Below are positions 26,101-41,100 of a stretch of DNA of 64,000 nt, piece by piece. This DNA is from Antedon mediterranea. Its lineage: Eukaryota; Echinodermata; Crinoidea; Comatulida; Antedonidae. Under the pieces are notes generated by a model. The model was not told where the DNA came from. It made no database searches and saw nothing but the letters and a program-made list of their open reading frames with translations. The DNA is taken from assembly GCF_964355755.1 (NCBI RefSeq), contig NC_092672.1:23122501-23186500 (forward strand). The letters are read 5' to 3'. Position numbers and translations under genes: made by a program. Positions within the stretch are counted from its first letter, which is position 1; every line of letters starts with the position of its first letter.

Positions 26101-29100
26101 GAGATTAACATCGTTACCATTTTAAGATAGTTAAAACAAATTATTTTATCACATGTGAATTATGGAATAATTTTTAAGGATAAAATAAATACAGCATCAC
26201 ACTTCACATTCTTCTTTCACAAAAAAATATTTAAACTTCATGATGACTTTTTTTCCACAATGGAACCCCTCCACTACATGAATGCCTGATTCAAAGCCCC
26301 AAGCCCACTTCAGAAATTGTAAAATTTCTGATTAAAAAGATAGTGAATTACTGACATAGACCCTGTGCAGGCAAGCTTAGTGGGCATGTTTGAGAAATTT
26401 CTGCATTAGAAAGTCTAAGTCTTTAGGTAGCAAATTAAAGAGGATCAACTAAAAACACAGAACCAAAACCTTAAAGGGGCTTACAAACATACTTGTTTAT
26501 ACAACCGTTAGTAAATTTGTGCAAATGCATCTCTTTACTTAGCTATCAGTCCACTTCTTGTAAGTGACCAATTTTCTAAAACGACATTTTATTCAAGCAA
26601 CCATTTCTTTTAGGGGAGCTCTTTCATAGATGACTACCTCTTGTAAGTGATCACCTCCTCTCATAAAGGACTACTTCTCATATCAAACTCCTCTTGTAAG
26701 CGACCACCTCTCTTAAGGATCACACCTCTCTTCTTAAGTGTCCACCTCTTTTAAGGGACCACAACCTCTCTCTTAAGGGACCACTTTGACTACCACAAAC
26801 CCACTTCCCATTATGGGTGTAGTGTGAGAATATACTAGTCGAATACCGTACACCATGTGGCCGCAAAGAGGGCTTGCGCTGGGGGTACGGCGATCGTGCG
26901 TATAACTACTGTATAAATAAATACTATTCCAATCGTACGTAAACGTTTACAAATGAAATTTTATCGCCATAATGAACAAATCTTTTCATCATATTTAGTA
27001 CAGTATAACATCATGCTAAAATGCCTTAAAAACTAGGCAGAAGCAGGTTGCCGTTACGTTAGTTAGTTACTGTAGCTAGGCCTAGCCTACTCAGGCCTAG
27101 CAAACGAGGTGACGATAGCCTAGGCCTATATGTACAATCTGTGTGGTGAGGCATTTATGTTTGGTGTATAAGACGCACCCTTAATTTAGAGGTCAAATTT
27201 GCGTGTCAAAAGTGCGACTTATACACCGAAATATACGGTAGTATGTGGCGAAAATTTAACACACGATAGAAAATTGCTGCTCTTTATTGCTTCTACATAT
27301 CAAATAGAAAAGTTGCTTTATCTGCCAGCAGTTTTTCTTATTATTAGTATAGTATTACTATTTACGTTTGGATTTATAGATCTTGCCTACTACAGTACAG
27401 AGGTAGTGTTTTGGATCTGGGTGTCTATCAATTAATATGTCTTTGTAAATAGCTTGTTTAAGTAAATATTTTTGTTTTTAGGAAGGAAAGACGCCCGAAT
27501 CTGTTGTAGAAACAAATATGGACATAACGAAAAAAAAAAAAACTGTGATTTTAAACTATTTTGACAGTAAGTAAAGTTTATAAATATACTTTAATCTAAG
27601 ATAGGCAAACACAGTGCAAAAGATTTAAACTGTAACCTATCCTACCTATCTCAAATGTTTCACAAAAAGTAGGTTCAAATGGTCACTACAGTACTTCCAG
27701 ATTTGATTCACTATAGTTACTTCTAGGTGCCACTTTCTCTGTTGTAGTTTTTTATGATGTTTATGACAACATTCCAAATAGAGTGTGGTACAGGTGGTCA
27801 TTTGAAATTATCAATGCTACTATTATACATTTTACAAAATTGTACTACAGAAACAAACTGTAAGGTGAATATTTTTTTTTTATAAGCTGTCAGGCCTTTT
27901 TTTCTGGTTCTTTCCAAATTAATGGAACTACATTCTCTGGATGCAGCCCAATCAGTAGCATATTAATTGATATGTATGTACATGGTTGCCACTATTTTAT
28001 CATATTAATTGACATTGACATAGTTGGTTTAATATATTGTATTAATATTGTTGTATTGATGGTACTCGGACTTAATTTATTATTCTTAAGGTATCATTTC
28101 CCAAGGTTCAAGTTTACCTAAGGTATTATTTTATTAAAGTTGACGAGAACTATTGTACATTATATGAGATAACATTATATTACTGTTTAATAACTAAATA
28201 ATGACTAGCAGTAAACCTGTGCTCCGTACGGTCTTTTTCTGTATGTGGTTGTATACTAATTCGCATGGGAGGAGAAAGTATAATAAAAACGCAGTCTTCG
28301 CTGATAAAAGTACTCTGACAAATTTTTATTTTTTTAATTGTCAAGAATAAAAATTCAGAACTATTTACGGCCATTGATTTTGTTATACACAAAATATTCC
28401 TTTACTTTGAAATATATGTAAGCTAAAAAATGAAAGTACAGTAATACTAGATATGGGACTTTACGAAAATAAAAGATGCTAAAGAAATTGTACTGTGTTA
28501 ATCTAGGGTGCGCATCAGAAAGTGACAACATGCATTTGAGGGACATCACGTTGAACTGTCAATCAGTCAGCAGTTTAAAACATTTCAATGATAAAATATG
28601 AATTGGTAATTTATAGAATTAAGATGTGAAGTATTGTAATAAACTACAGCTGCTTACGGACTTGAAATCACCTATAAAGTGCAGATGGTGGTGGTAGTTA
28701 AATGATGCGCGAACACTAACAAAAGTATAAAATACCAAACTATATTCTGGGTGTATTTTTCGTTGTGTATTATTTGATATTTTGTTTGTTAATTATGCTC
28801 AGAATTAGTGTTCACATTTACAAATAAAAAAATGGGACATAAATCGAATGAAAAACACGCCCTAAATCCAAAATATTTGGATTCGTTTGTGTGTGTTTAT
28901 TTTTATTCATTTACATTTTTTTTTATTTCAATGGTTTTTGATATTTTCCAATTTATTTGTGTGAGGTTTGATATCTTTTTTTCTAATTTTTTATTTTTTG
29001 CTTTAAGCGGTGATTATTTATACATATCGTGGATTCGATCTTCAACGTACTAAGCATTGATATCATTGCCACAGCGTTTTACTGGGAAAAACCGTGGTTT

Positions 29101-32100
29101 ACGAAAATCATTCTGTTCAAAGGATAGATATAATTAATTAAAGCGACGCGATCATTCGATACGGTTGTTTGGCTTCCGAGACTAAACACTGTTTTAATTT
29201 GGCGGCCCGGCATGGTATTTGTAGATCCGGCCATGTTGGTACACCACAGAGGAAGTTGTGTAGTTATACAGTGACATAACATGGTCGCTGAGACGTCAAA
29301 TTACTGTTATTTTTTGCCTTTTTTAAGTGTTTATCCTTAAAATTTAAGAAAGTGACATAGCCTATCATGTGCGGTCCCTCAATAAACATCAGTGTGCCAA
29401 ATGTGAGCATGTAACGTTCAGTGGTTTCAGAGGAGATACGTAAAATTGCGCTGACAATTTAGTAGCATTAATATACAGATAATATGAAGCATTTTTAAGG
29501 CTTACAGAGGCACAATGAGATAACAATTTATTTTTTGTCATAATAGAACTGTTAGTTCCTGCAGAGATACGTGCCAGGGGTAAACATGCTATTAAAATAT
29601 ATAAAGAAGAAATTAAAACTGGTAGCATGTCTGTTGTGAATTCAAGATGTATGTTTCTTGGAAAAGAAGGTGCTGGCAAGACTAGCTGTGTAAAGGCTAT
29701 GGTTGGAGAAAGGTAACAAGTAAAATGGTATATTGTTTATATTACGGTATCTTGCTGTGTATTAACCATCAACCATTTTAGTGATCATTTTAAGATTTTA
29801 GGCATTCATAGTTTAAGCCTCTTAATCAGAATGCTAAGAAATGCTTTGTGAATGGTAAGTGAAGGCATTCAGCTTTGGTAAGGGAATGTTTAATTTGAAT
29901 TACTATACACTAAGGGTAACATTGCAGTATTTTAAATTATGATTCTTATTAAATAATAAAAACATTAATTTTATTCACTTTAATTTACTTTTAATTAACT
30001 TTCTAATGTTCTCTTTATTTAAAATTTATCAGTTGTTTTATAATTTGAATGTATATTTAAATGCAGTCTCCTTTTATGATTTAGTAATTGTATATACATA
30101 CTTTGTATGTGTCTAAAACGTACAATAAATGTTTAACTTTACTATACAATGTTATAATAGATTCAATTCTGCAGAACAATCCACAGATGGAATCGTAACA
30201 ACCACAGTGTTTCAAGCGAAAAATGATTTTAAACAATGGAAAAAGATAAAAGGTGTACATGGTGAGAAAAGCCACTGGAGATACTCAGAATGTTAAATTT
30301 TACATATTCATCAGTTTAATAATAACAATGTTAACATTAACCTTATTTTTGGTAAAATAATACTAATATTGTAAATAAAAACATTCTTTAAATGTATAAT
30401 ATATACACATTGGTGATACTACAAATAAAAATTCAAAATTTATTTGGCTATGCAACCATTAAGCCTACTTCTTGGTCTTACATTTTCAATGAGGTGATTG
30501 AAATCACCGACATGATTTTTCTTTTTAAATGCCTAAATTCAAAGGTTGATTGTAAATTTGTCTCTCAATTTCATTTTCGTGTCCCTGTGCGTAAACTTTG
30601 TATTAATAATCTTTTAAAAGTGCAGTTTTCTCGTTTTAATGTAAAAACGGTATTTTTTGTCGGGTTGCTCATTCATATAATAGTTTAGTTCAAATGTTTC
30701 CATACATCAATATTTTTAGTTGTAATACTTCTGCTTTTAATGTCATTTTTAATAATATATAAATCTGTTTGTTCCTTGTTCTTTTTTATGTAAATCAAAT
30801 GTATATTTTATGGCGATCCTGTGTTGGTGTTTTTTCTTTACACTGTTGGATTTTGAATAAATAAATAAATATTAAAATTGGAAAATTACTGTAAATGTTC
30901 AAAATATTGCTTATCATTGTATTCCTTTCATCCCATACAACACCTTGGTTTCCTAATCTAATTGTCTATTTCTTACTTTGTATAGCAAAGCAAATTCCTT
31001 CAAATGCTTTAGGAGAAATGGTTGACAAAAGGTTAAAAGAAGGTAGGCACAGACTAATAAAGCTTTAATATTATCTATATCTGCATATCATCTCTTATAG
31101 ATTCAAAACTGTAGGTCGTTGTTGAACTATTATACTGATGTTTTTTTCTTACATTTTTCGTAGAAGGTAATGTCTGGGCTATAGTTAAGAATGCTATGTA
31201 GACTAGGCTATGAATGAGGTAGGTGCCACCCGGAGAGGTAGAAATTCTCATATGACTTTTCTAGACCAGTTTTTTCTGGGGAATCCAAATATATTGGGTA
31301 AACGGGCTGTAACCTGAGAACTTTCGCGTGAGGGCGCTTTTTTCAAAATGGCTGCCAGTTACAGTAGACTATGATATCTTGGCAACCACTGGTCATAGAG
31401 AGTTGATTTTGGTGTCAAGTTGTTCGGAATGTACATGTTCCTATTTGATGTAATAGAACATTTTGTCAGAAAATGGCCGGAAATACCTCTATTGACCTTT
31501 GACCCAATATCTAACAGATATCATATCTTCGTAACTACTCGACACAGAAAGTTGTAATTGGTGTCAAACTTTCCAGAATATAGATGTTTATATTCAAACT
31601 AATAGAACATTATCTGTAAAAATGACCGGAAATAACGTTACTGACCTTTGACCCAAAATGCAAGACATTTCTCCCATCTGATCACGTTAATCTTGTCAAT
31701 TAATTCATTTTGTGCCAATTGGAGGTTGACATTCTCATATTATTTTCTGGACCAGTTTTTCATGTGCAATCCGAATATATGAGATAAATAAGCCATAACA
31801 AGGCCAAGAATTTAATTCTCTTTTACTACATACATGCTTCCCTTTAGTGTTTCAGACTGTATGTCGTGTATTAATCTTCAAGATCGCTCACATCACTGCA
31901 ATCTGAAAAGTCTTCATATTCATTATGTGTAAACAGTTCCTGGACATCAGTGGGAATCACTGTCTCAATCCATTTAGGCTCCATTTGTTCGTTCCATCCA
32001 TTGTGTGTACTGTTGTTGACAAAATCATTGACGTCTGCTGATTGCCATTCTTTAGTAATGAAGTTTGCTCTAAGTATATGAAACTCAAGGGTCTGCTGAC

Positions 32101-35100
32101 ATAGTGGCAGTAATGATATATCTGTAATCTTGTTGTGTCTGGAAAACTTTCTGTTGAAGGTATCATATCTTGCTTGATTTACACTTTTCCCCTTCACTCC
32201 ATACAATAGTGAAACATACTCTTCAAATTCCTCATACAACTCTTTTGATGGAACATCTGACACTCCAAGGTTGCAGAATGCGTCAACAAATTTTGCTTTT
32301 GATTCCAGAAGCTTCCAGCAGGTACGTTTTCCTTTCCGAATGAAAGCGGAGTTATAATCGTTACCTGTGAAAGCATGGAATCCAATAAGGGATGATTTCT
32401 GCGCTTTTGTTAAATCAATGTCACTCAATTTCAGTACCTTTCGGTATTTCCCAGTGTTTGTATCAATAATTACCCTCTGCCCATCATCTATGATGAGATA
32501 GTGCAATGACTGGAATATCAATGTCTCCAGAATGGGAACGAATTATTGCTACGCCTTGATTGTTATTTGTTAAAGCATGCTTTGCATGCAGGATGACTTT
32601 CGTGTAGGCTTCTTCTTCCGGCTACTATTAAGCTCCGGAACCAATACAACATCTCAGTTAGTAACGTAGATGCATTCTTTGTACGATGAAAAGTAGGTAA
32701 CATCAATCCTCATATCTGTTAGAATGCTTTCTTTCTTTGACACTAGTACACAGCGAATAAGCTCAATCAATCTGGTCTTGTTCTCGCCGTTGGCAAGGAA
32801 ATTGTTGAAATCACGGCCAACTTTGATATTGTTGAGCTTACAATTACTTTTGGTGCAATACCGCGTATGTTTCTCTCAACAGACTTAATGCTTTTTGGCA
32901 GGTATGCATCGGTAACAATATCAACACGCTTGTATCCTTTAGGGATGCTGTTGAAAACCTTTGCTACAAGATCCTCGTACGTATCAGGGTAAGATGTAAA
33001 TGTTCTGATTAATGCCATCAAGTCAACAACATAGGCAATGACAGTAGCCTTTGCTGGCAGTGCCCGACCAGGATCTATAACATCTGTTGAACTTTCGATG
33101 AGAATTTCCATTAGGACACTTTTCTGAGTTGTTCGTCTTGTCCCATCTGCATTAGCAAGGCTTAGCGGGACAGGGGTAAGTGGATACTCAAAGGCTTTCT
33201 TAAAGTCAATTATTCTACCATGCTTTGTTGAGGTGGCAAGAAGCTTTCCTAAAACATCCCGATTAGCTTATATTACTTTTACTTTCCCATTTGCCTTGAT
33301 TTCTAGTTTCTTCCCACTATTCGAAAATAAAGTGAGATGATGTTATGGATCCTGGTCGAGCACTGCGAGAATCAGACGCGGTATTGCACCAAAAGTAATT
33401 GTAAGCTCAAAAATATCAAAGTTGCCCCGTGATTTCAACAATTTCCTTGCCAACGGCGAGAACAAGACCAGATTGATTGAGCTTATTCGCTGTGTACTAG
33501 TGTCAAAGAAAGAAAGCATTCTAACAGATATGAGGAGTGATGTTATTTACTTTTCATCGTACAAAGAATGCATCTACGTTACTAAACTGAGATGTTGTAT
33601 TGGTTCCGGAGCTTAATAGTAGCCAAGAAGAAGCCGACACGAAACCCATCCTGCATGTAAAGCATGCTTTAACAAATAACAATCAAGGCGTAGCAATAAT
33701 TCGTTCCCATTCTGGAGACATTGGCATTCCAGTCATTTCACTATCTCATTTCATAGATGATGGGCAGAGGGTAATTATTGATACAAACACTGGGAAATAC
33801 CGAAATGTACTGAAATTGAGTGACATTGATTTAACAAAAGCGCAGAAATCATCCCTTATTGGATTCCATGCTTTCACAGGTAACGAGTATAACTCCGCTT
33901 TCGTTCGGAAAGGAAAACGTACCTGCTGGAAGCTTCTGGAATCAAAAGCAACATTTGTTGACACATTCTGCAACCTTGGAGTGTCAGATGTTCCATCAAA
34001 AGAGTTGTATGAGGAACTTGAAGAGTATGTTTCACCATTGTATGGAGTGAAGGGGAAAAGTGTAAATCAAGCAAGATATGATATCTTCAACAGAAAGTTT
34101 TCCAGACACAACAAGATTACAGATATATCATTACTGCCACTATGTCAGCAGACCCTTGAGTTTAATATACTTAGAGCAAACTTCATTACTAAAGAATGGC
34201 AATCAGCAGACGTCAATGATTTTGTCAACAACAGTACACACAATGGATGGAACGAACAAATGGAGCCTAAATGGATTGAGACAGTGATGCCCACTGATGT
34301 CCAGGAACTGTTTACACATAATGAATATGAAGACTTTTCAGATTGCAGTGATGTGAGCGATCTTGAAGATTAATACACGACATACAGACTGAAACACTAA
34401 AGGGAAGCATGTATGTAGTAAAAGAATTAAATTCTTGGCCTTGTTATGGCTTATTTATCTCATATATTCGGATTGCACATGAAAAACTGGTCCAGAAAAT
34501 AATATGAGAATGTCAACCTCCAATTGGCACAAAATGAATTAATTGACAGGATTAACGTGATCAGATAGGAGAAATGTCTTGCATTTTGGGTCAAAGGTCA
34601 GTAACGTTATTTCCGGTCATTTTTACAGATAATGTTCTATTAGTTTGAATATAAACATCTATATTCTGGAGAGTTTGACACCAATTACAACTTTCTGTGT
34701 CAAGTAGTTACGGAGATATGATATCTGTTAGATATTGGGTCAAAGGTCAATAGAGGTATTTCCAGCCATTTTCTGACAAAATGTTCTATTACATCAAATA
34801 GGAACATGTACATTCCAAACAATTTGACACCAAAATCAACTCTCTATGACCAGTGGTTGCCAAGATATCATAGTCTACTGTAACTGGCAGCCATTTTGAA
34901 AAAAAGCGCCCTCACGCAAAAGTTCTCAGGTTACAGCCCGTTTACCCAATATATTTGGATTCCCCAGAAAAAACTGGTCTAGAAAAGTTATATGAGAATT
35001 TCTACCTCTCCGGGTGGCACCTACCTCATTCATAGCCTAGTCTAATGTATAAGATGGGAATAGGAAAAGAAAATGTGAGTGACTTAACTAGTATATGGGA

Positions 35101-38100
35101 CTACGCCGGTCAACTAGACTACTATATAACGCACAGGGTATGTTTTCATTATTTTATCAATACCACTTGTGTTGTTCTTTTTATTGGGTTCAGAAACAAT
35201 AAATTGGAAGCTATAATACTAATAGAGCTTTATTTTTTATTACATTATGTGTTCTTGCTGTATCTGATTTGACCATTTTGCCAAAAACATTTTTAACAGG
35301 GTTATGTATCAATGTGCATCATTTTCAGACAAAAAATAAACAAATAGAATGTTGAAATTTTAACTTTAAACTTTATCTCTATAAAATATTGTAATAATAT
35401 TATATTATAACTAACCATGAAAACATACTGTTATCCTTGTTAAATTTCTTTCCAGTTTTTCCTGACAAATACAGTATCATACTGTGTTGCCTTCAATGTC
35501 ATGGACAACTTGGATGAGCCAGCTAAACCACGGGATTCAAAAATAGTAAGTTGAACTTTAGTACTTTAGACAATCTTGTAGACTACAAATGCTATGATTT
35601 AATAATGTAATTTAATTTCAATATTAGTTTAAAAATATATTGTCATTGTCATTTTAGGGTCAGCTAGGAATGACTAATTTGGACATGAATTTGTTCTGGA
35701 TAAGGTCCATTTATGAACACACTGTACAACATGGTTCAGGAAACACTATTTCAATTGATGGCAAGAACATAGGGTCACCTCCCATCTGTTTGGTTGCAAC
35801 TCATGTGGACAAATTGTCAGGGACGGCATCAGAAAAAGAGGAGGAGGTAAATAGTATATAAATATTAGATATTTATATCTTGTCTTTTTCTTAACTATGT
35901 CAACATAAGCGCTTCCAACAACTGAATGCAACTATAAACCTCAACTGACCGCAACTGACAGGTGCACAACAATGTAGACATAAGCTTTATAGTTACATGT
36001 ATAGTTGCCCATGTTCTATTTTTACTGTAACTGAGTGAAACCGAAAAGTTTTAAATGTGTCACACGTGTGGTATGGGTAACGGCGACCAGTCGCGATTGG
36101 TTTGTATATACTGATTTGTATACAACTATTAATTGCATTGTGCGTGTAGTAAGGTAAATTAATAGGCTCTTTAGAATTAATATTTTGCCTACAAAAAGGT
36201 TGACAGTATTTAACAACCCATCAGTACAATTAGAACAAAAAAGCAGTTTGAGGTCTAATGTACATGTTTATACAATCAAATAATATAACATGAAAATGGA
36301 ACATTTAAGCTACACATTACATGCATTACAAAAGAATTCATTAAAGAAAGCACATTAAAGTAGAAACATTGTTTGAGATTTTGTCATTTTGAATTGCAGT
36401 ATGAATCAAATAAAACAGCCTGTAACAGTTATGGAAGATTGTGTATATTAGGTTGTGACATATTGTATTGTAAACCACTGATCATGATGATCACTGAGAT
36501 TTAACGCAGATTAATCTCGCTGATCATGTGAGTATTCTCAGTGGCTATATCATTGTCAACACTTGGCTTGAAAATATGCCTGGAGGTGCAAACAAAATCC
36601 TAGATGGTGACAAAAATCCAAAATGACTGCCCATTTGATCTAAATTGTATTTATAATGCTTATTAAATGTCCTTTTTAAACTTGTTTATTTTTTTTAAAT
36701 TTACCACACACATTGAATACAAAGTAAAAATATTAAATGAAATATACTATACAGTATATCAGCGTGATCAGTAATTATTGTGATGTCGAGTTATCAGCGA
36801 TAGTAGCAATATGAATGTGTTTATTAATTGAAGGTTATGAAGATGTACAAGAAAATGTTTGATAAAATGGAAGGAATGCCATATGCTCACCATGTAGATC
36901 GTGAAATGTACATGGTTGATAACACCATGAAATCACCTGAAGGTATTACAAAACTTAAGCGAAACGTTGGTGGATACATGAAGGAAATGGTGAGAGAAGT
37001 TCCAGTAAAGTGGGTTAATTTACAGGAAAGTTTGCAAAGAATTGGTGAAACAAAATTGTGTATTACGTTTGAGGAGGTAAAGATTTGATTGTGGATTCCA
37101 ATGTAATTATATAATATGATTATTTATTGCTACGTTGTTTTTATTCCTACAGACACTAGTAATATCTATAGTCCTGGCCTATCTTTGAATTTTCCATTAG
37201 ATTTTCACCAGGCTCTACAAGTAATGTACTAAGTTAAGTTATTTATTTAAATTAAATTCTGTATTAGGTTTCCAGGATTGGCACTGAATGTGAAATATCC
37301 AAAGAGGGGCTCGCCACTGCCATAGAGTATATGAATGACATTGGGATCATTTTACATTCGAGTACTAACAAAAAACTGAAGAACACTGTGATAACAGATC
37401 TTAAAATGATGATTCAAATGGTGACAAAAGTGATCACAGTAGTTAAACCGTCTATTAAAGTGGTAGGTAGATAATGTATTTTATTATGATATTAGATTGT
37501 CATCATGTGGATGTATAGGTGATGTTAATAATCTGTTCTTAGTAACTTGATGTGAAACAGTATAATTGTATTGATCATGTGACTGTACAGTGTAAAGTAA
37601 GAATAAACTGGTTTTTTTTTAAATATAGAAGCAAATGAGGGTGCTGTGGAAAAGGCTTGATGAGGAAGGAATGCTGGAGGAAAGACTGCTACGCTATTTA
37701 TGGGAACAGGAATTAGAGGAAGATCCACATCGCTTTGAAGTCTTTACTGAAGTGATGAAGACATTTGGTTTACTCTTTGAGAAATTGAAGGTAAGTTAAT
37801 TCAATTCAATTCAATTTCTTTATTGCTGCTAACGCCATCAAGGGCTAATATCCGCTTAAACCTACTACATCATACAAACAAATACATATTTACATTTAAA
37901 ATTGTTTTAACCATCTTATTTTAGATTGGCTGTCACTTAAATTAGCTTAAATGTTATACTTGTAATATTTTAATTTACAACTCTTTGCTTACATCTGCAG
38001 GTAACCGAAGGTGATCGGGTATTCCTGGTTCCATCTCGAATGAAAACCGAGGAAGAGAGTCTTGAAGTTGAAACGGACAAAAAAAATATGGTTTCAATCT

Positions 38101-41100
38101 ATCTTACACCTATAGACTTTCTTCCTAATGCTGTCTACAATACATTGGTTGTTGCATTTCTGGACTTGATGGAGGAAAAAAATAAAGATGGCGACCAACT
38201 TGTGTCTCAAAACCGCAGTGAATTTGACTTTAAGGATCATGGAGTCAATCTAGGCACAGTGAAAATTGAAAACAAGCATGCATTAAAGGTTTGGAAATTA
38301 CTCATTTCAATTAAATATATTTAAAGACAAAATTGTAGATAGCAAACAATGTTTTAAATGATTTCAGTCAATCTTATTATTACACTATTGCATTTTCATT
38401 GTTATGAATACATTGAATGCTACCTATTATGATGAGTACAATGGTAATGTTTTGCATTTATTATTTAGCTCATTTTAAATTAACAAAGACAATTTCCTCA
38501 TCAGCTTGAAATAACTCATCTGACTGAAGTTGATGGTAATGCTAGAGGCCAAATGAAAGAACCGCAGCCAAGTTTCTGCATAGAGGTAAAGATTAGCATG
38601 ATATGCCTATGTGTTATTAATAACATATTCAACACCAGCACTTGAATGTAATGATTGCCAATAAACAATGGAAATGATCATATAAACGTTTAAGTCGCCA
38701 TGTACGAAACTCAAATTGCTGACTCTAATAAAAATTACAAAAGACATATTTATAATATTTTAATCTACGATATGTATATAATGTCTTTTTTATTCACCCA
38801 AAAACTATGTAAATTCATGGCACGCTGGACCACCTAGTCGTAGGCGTAAGGTATCCCAGGAAAACTTGATGCCCCAAATTGGAATTTGGCAAACTGGCTA
38901 AATACTATATATAAACAGCTTGCACCTTCTATGTAATCTTTGTTATCATGTAACACTCAGAGCCATTGAGTCACTCTGCATAATCTATTCTGCTCTGCTT
39001 AATTGCGTCAAGCACTTTTGCCTATATGGGTTGGTTCAAACTTTCAACCTATTATATTTAAAACTTATGTTCTACATTTTACTTGGTTTGTAGGTGTTAA
39101 GTTATCTAATGCATCAACTAGAAACTGTACTTGTCACTAGAGAAGGAGTTGGCTACAATCTTTGTGTGTTGTGTACTGCTTGTAATCCAGCAGAGAAGCC
39201 TCATTTACATGATCTCAAAAAGTGCTTGAAACTAGATACTAATAGTGTTAAATGTGGCAATGAACGCATGATGACCAATAATTTAAAGTGGCTATTTCTG
39301 GAAGGTTAGTTGAAATTTTTGATTATCATCACAATTTTCTTCAATTGCAGTATTTTTTATTTGATACCACATTTTAACAATACAATGTACAAAGATATAT
39401 GTCCTTTAGTCCAGAGACATCTACGAAGGCCGTTTTAATTATAGATAGGTTTTATTGTTAAAGTAATACATGGTTAAATACTTTTTTTTACAATATAATG
39501 AAAATCAGTTGACTAATTGATTGACATTCTATGAATTTCCCCTGCAGAATATGGGGAAACAATCTCATCAGTCGCAGGTTTGTTGATGATAATACCAGAT
39601 AATAAAAATGTTTTTTATGTATTTACTAGTCCTTGCTAATGGTAGAAAAATGATAACATGAAACTATCAGTATCCACATAAGATAAAAAAATGATAACAT
39701 GAAACTATCAGTATCCACCTAAGATAAAAAAAAAATGATAACATGAAACTATCAGTATCTACATAAGATAAAAAAAAATGATAACATGAAACTATCAGTA
39801 TCCACATAAGATAAAAAAAATGATAACATGAAACTATCAGTATCCACCTAAGATAAAAAAAATGATAACATGAAACTATCAGTATCCACATAAGATAAAA
39901 AAATGATAACATGAAACTATCAGTATCTATATATAAATTTACGTAAGGGCTAAATTCGGTAAATCTCGGTTTATTTCTAGAATTTCTACTCGATGGTATA
40001 TAAAGTTGGTTCATACTTTCGGTACTGATTTTAACCATCTGATGTAACCCTGTTTACTAATTAAATTGAGTTAGGTAATTAGTTATTGACGATTAAAACG
40101 AATTTAGGTTCAACGATTTGCCCCAAATAGGGGTGTTTTCCGATCGTGGTATACACTGTCTAATGGATGTCCATCTTGAAAAATACCCGCCACAAAAATA
40201 CGAGGAGGCTTCGCATTTTCCTATCTCCTCCTACGATAATTGTTTTTAATAGCTGAAAACCGGTTGAACAGCTAGAGTACAGCATCATAATGTTGAAGAC
40301 AGGCCGATTTTCTTAAAAAAATACTATTTTGATAGATTTAATATACGATTATACAAATGTATTGATTTGCGATGAATGGAACATTCCAATCTCTGTTTCA
40401 CAAGTTTCTATTCCCTCAGGCGTCGTAAAGGCAAGTACTGTATACTCATAACAGAAATTCGATCCATTTTTTTTTTAATCTGTGCTGCAGAGGTTGGATA
40501 TAATTTTTTTTTAAACGGATAATGAGCTAGCGTTTTCACTTGCCGTATATTATGTACAAATCTTTATTATTGCAGTTAAACCACCCACATCATCACCTTT
40601 CCCTCACTGGCATGAGTAGCGTTGTAAAACCAGTAGAGAATAGGCCTACGGTACAATTACATCACATGCCCTAAACGCAGAACAACTTTGGTGGGTAGAG
40701 TAGGAACCAACTTAAGTATGAATTGGCTCTAAGAAACAATTGAAAACCATTAGGCCTACTAATTAAGTTGAGTTAGATAATTTAATATTTATTGACGATT
40801 AAATCAAATTTATGATTTTCCCCGAATAGAGGTGGTTTTCACAAATTGTTTTACATTATATTATAAACATATACACGCCGTAGTGATGTATCGTTACATG
40901 TGCTGTACTATTTCAATCGACTAGGACGGTGATAGTTTCAACAAAGTATTACATCGCAATGTTTTACTGTGTTTAGTGGTATATTATTTGTAAAACATGA
41001 AAACAATTAATATTTCGTTACTAAATGGATAAAGAATATATTTTAACATTGTTCCTCTTTGCACCCATCCTCTTCCCCATCCCTCAACCCTAATGTTACA

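Larger units (their letters stand above)
20523..26258 (+). repeat. Duplicated intron-exon unit B
   Basis: Sister of 14441-17730, with the ankyrin exon at 23068 matching 16056 and the dead exon at 26259 matching 17727. The extra length is mainly two insertions absent from unit A (21257-22160 and 23308-24829), so unit A serves as a built-in empty-site control. The remaining intron contains no other gene. Confidence 0.85.
31199..35044. mobile_element. Palindromic Academ-like fold-back transposon in the Roc intron
   Basis: Two arms, 31199 to about 32870 and about 33373 to 35044, are inverted copies (roughly 1.67 kb each, near-identical by eye) around a 0.5-kb centre. Ends begin TAGACTAGGC on each strand and are flanked by a 3-bp ATG duplication (31196-31198, 35045-35047). 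Each arm consists of about 670 bp of terminal sequence followed by the 3' part of the transposase gene, so the element looks like one end of an Academ-like transposon duplicated head to head. It lies between the exon at 30986 and the switch-2 exon at 35064, so it must be spliced out of the host transcript. Confidence 0.85.

Noticed and set aside
31141-31162. Extra mini-exon 'aag' between AG and GTAATG just before the palindromic transposon.
   Set aside because: The exons at 30986 and 35064 already join in phase, and a 3-base exon has no support.
39640-39925. CRISPR-like array (regular repeats of about 41-43 bp).
   Set aside because: There are no unique spacers; units are continuous with A-run variation, and the genome is animal.
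39667-40038. 123-residue minus-strand ORF with a repeated hydrophobic motif.
   Set aside because: It is a by-product of the minisatellite read in one frame.
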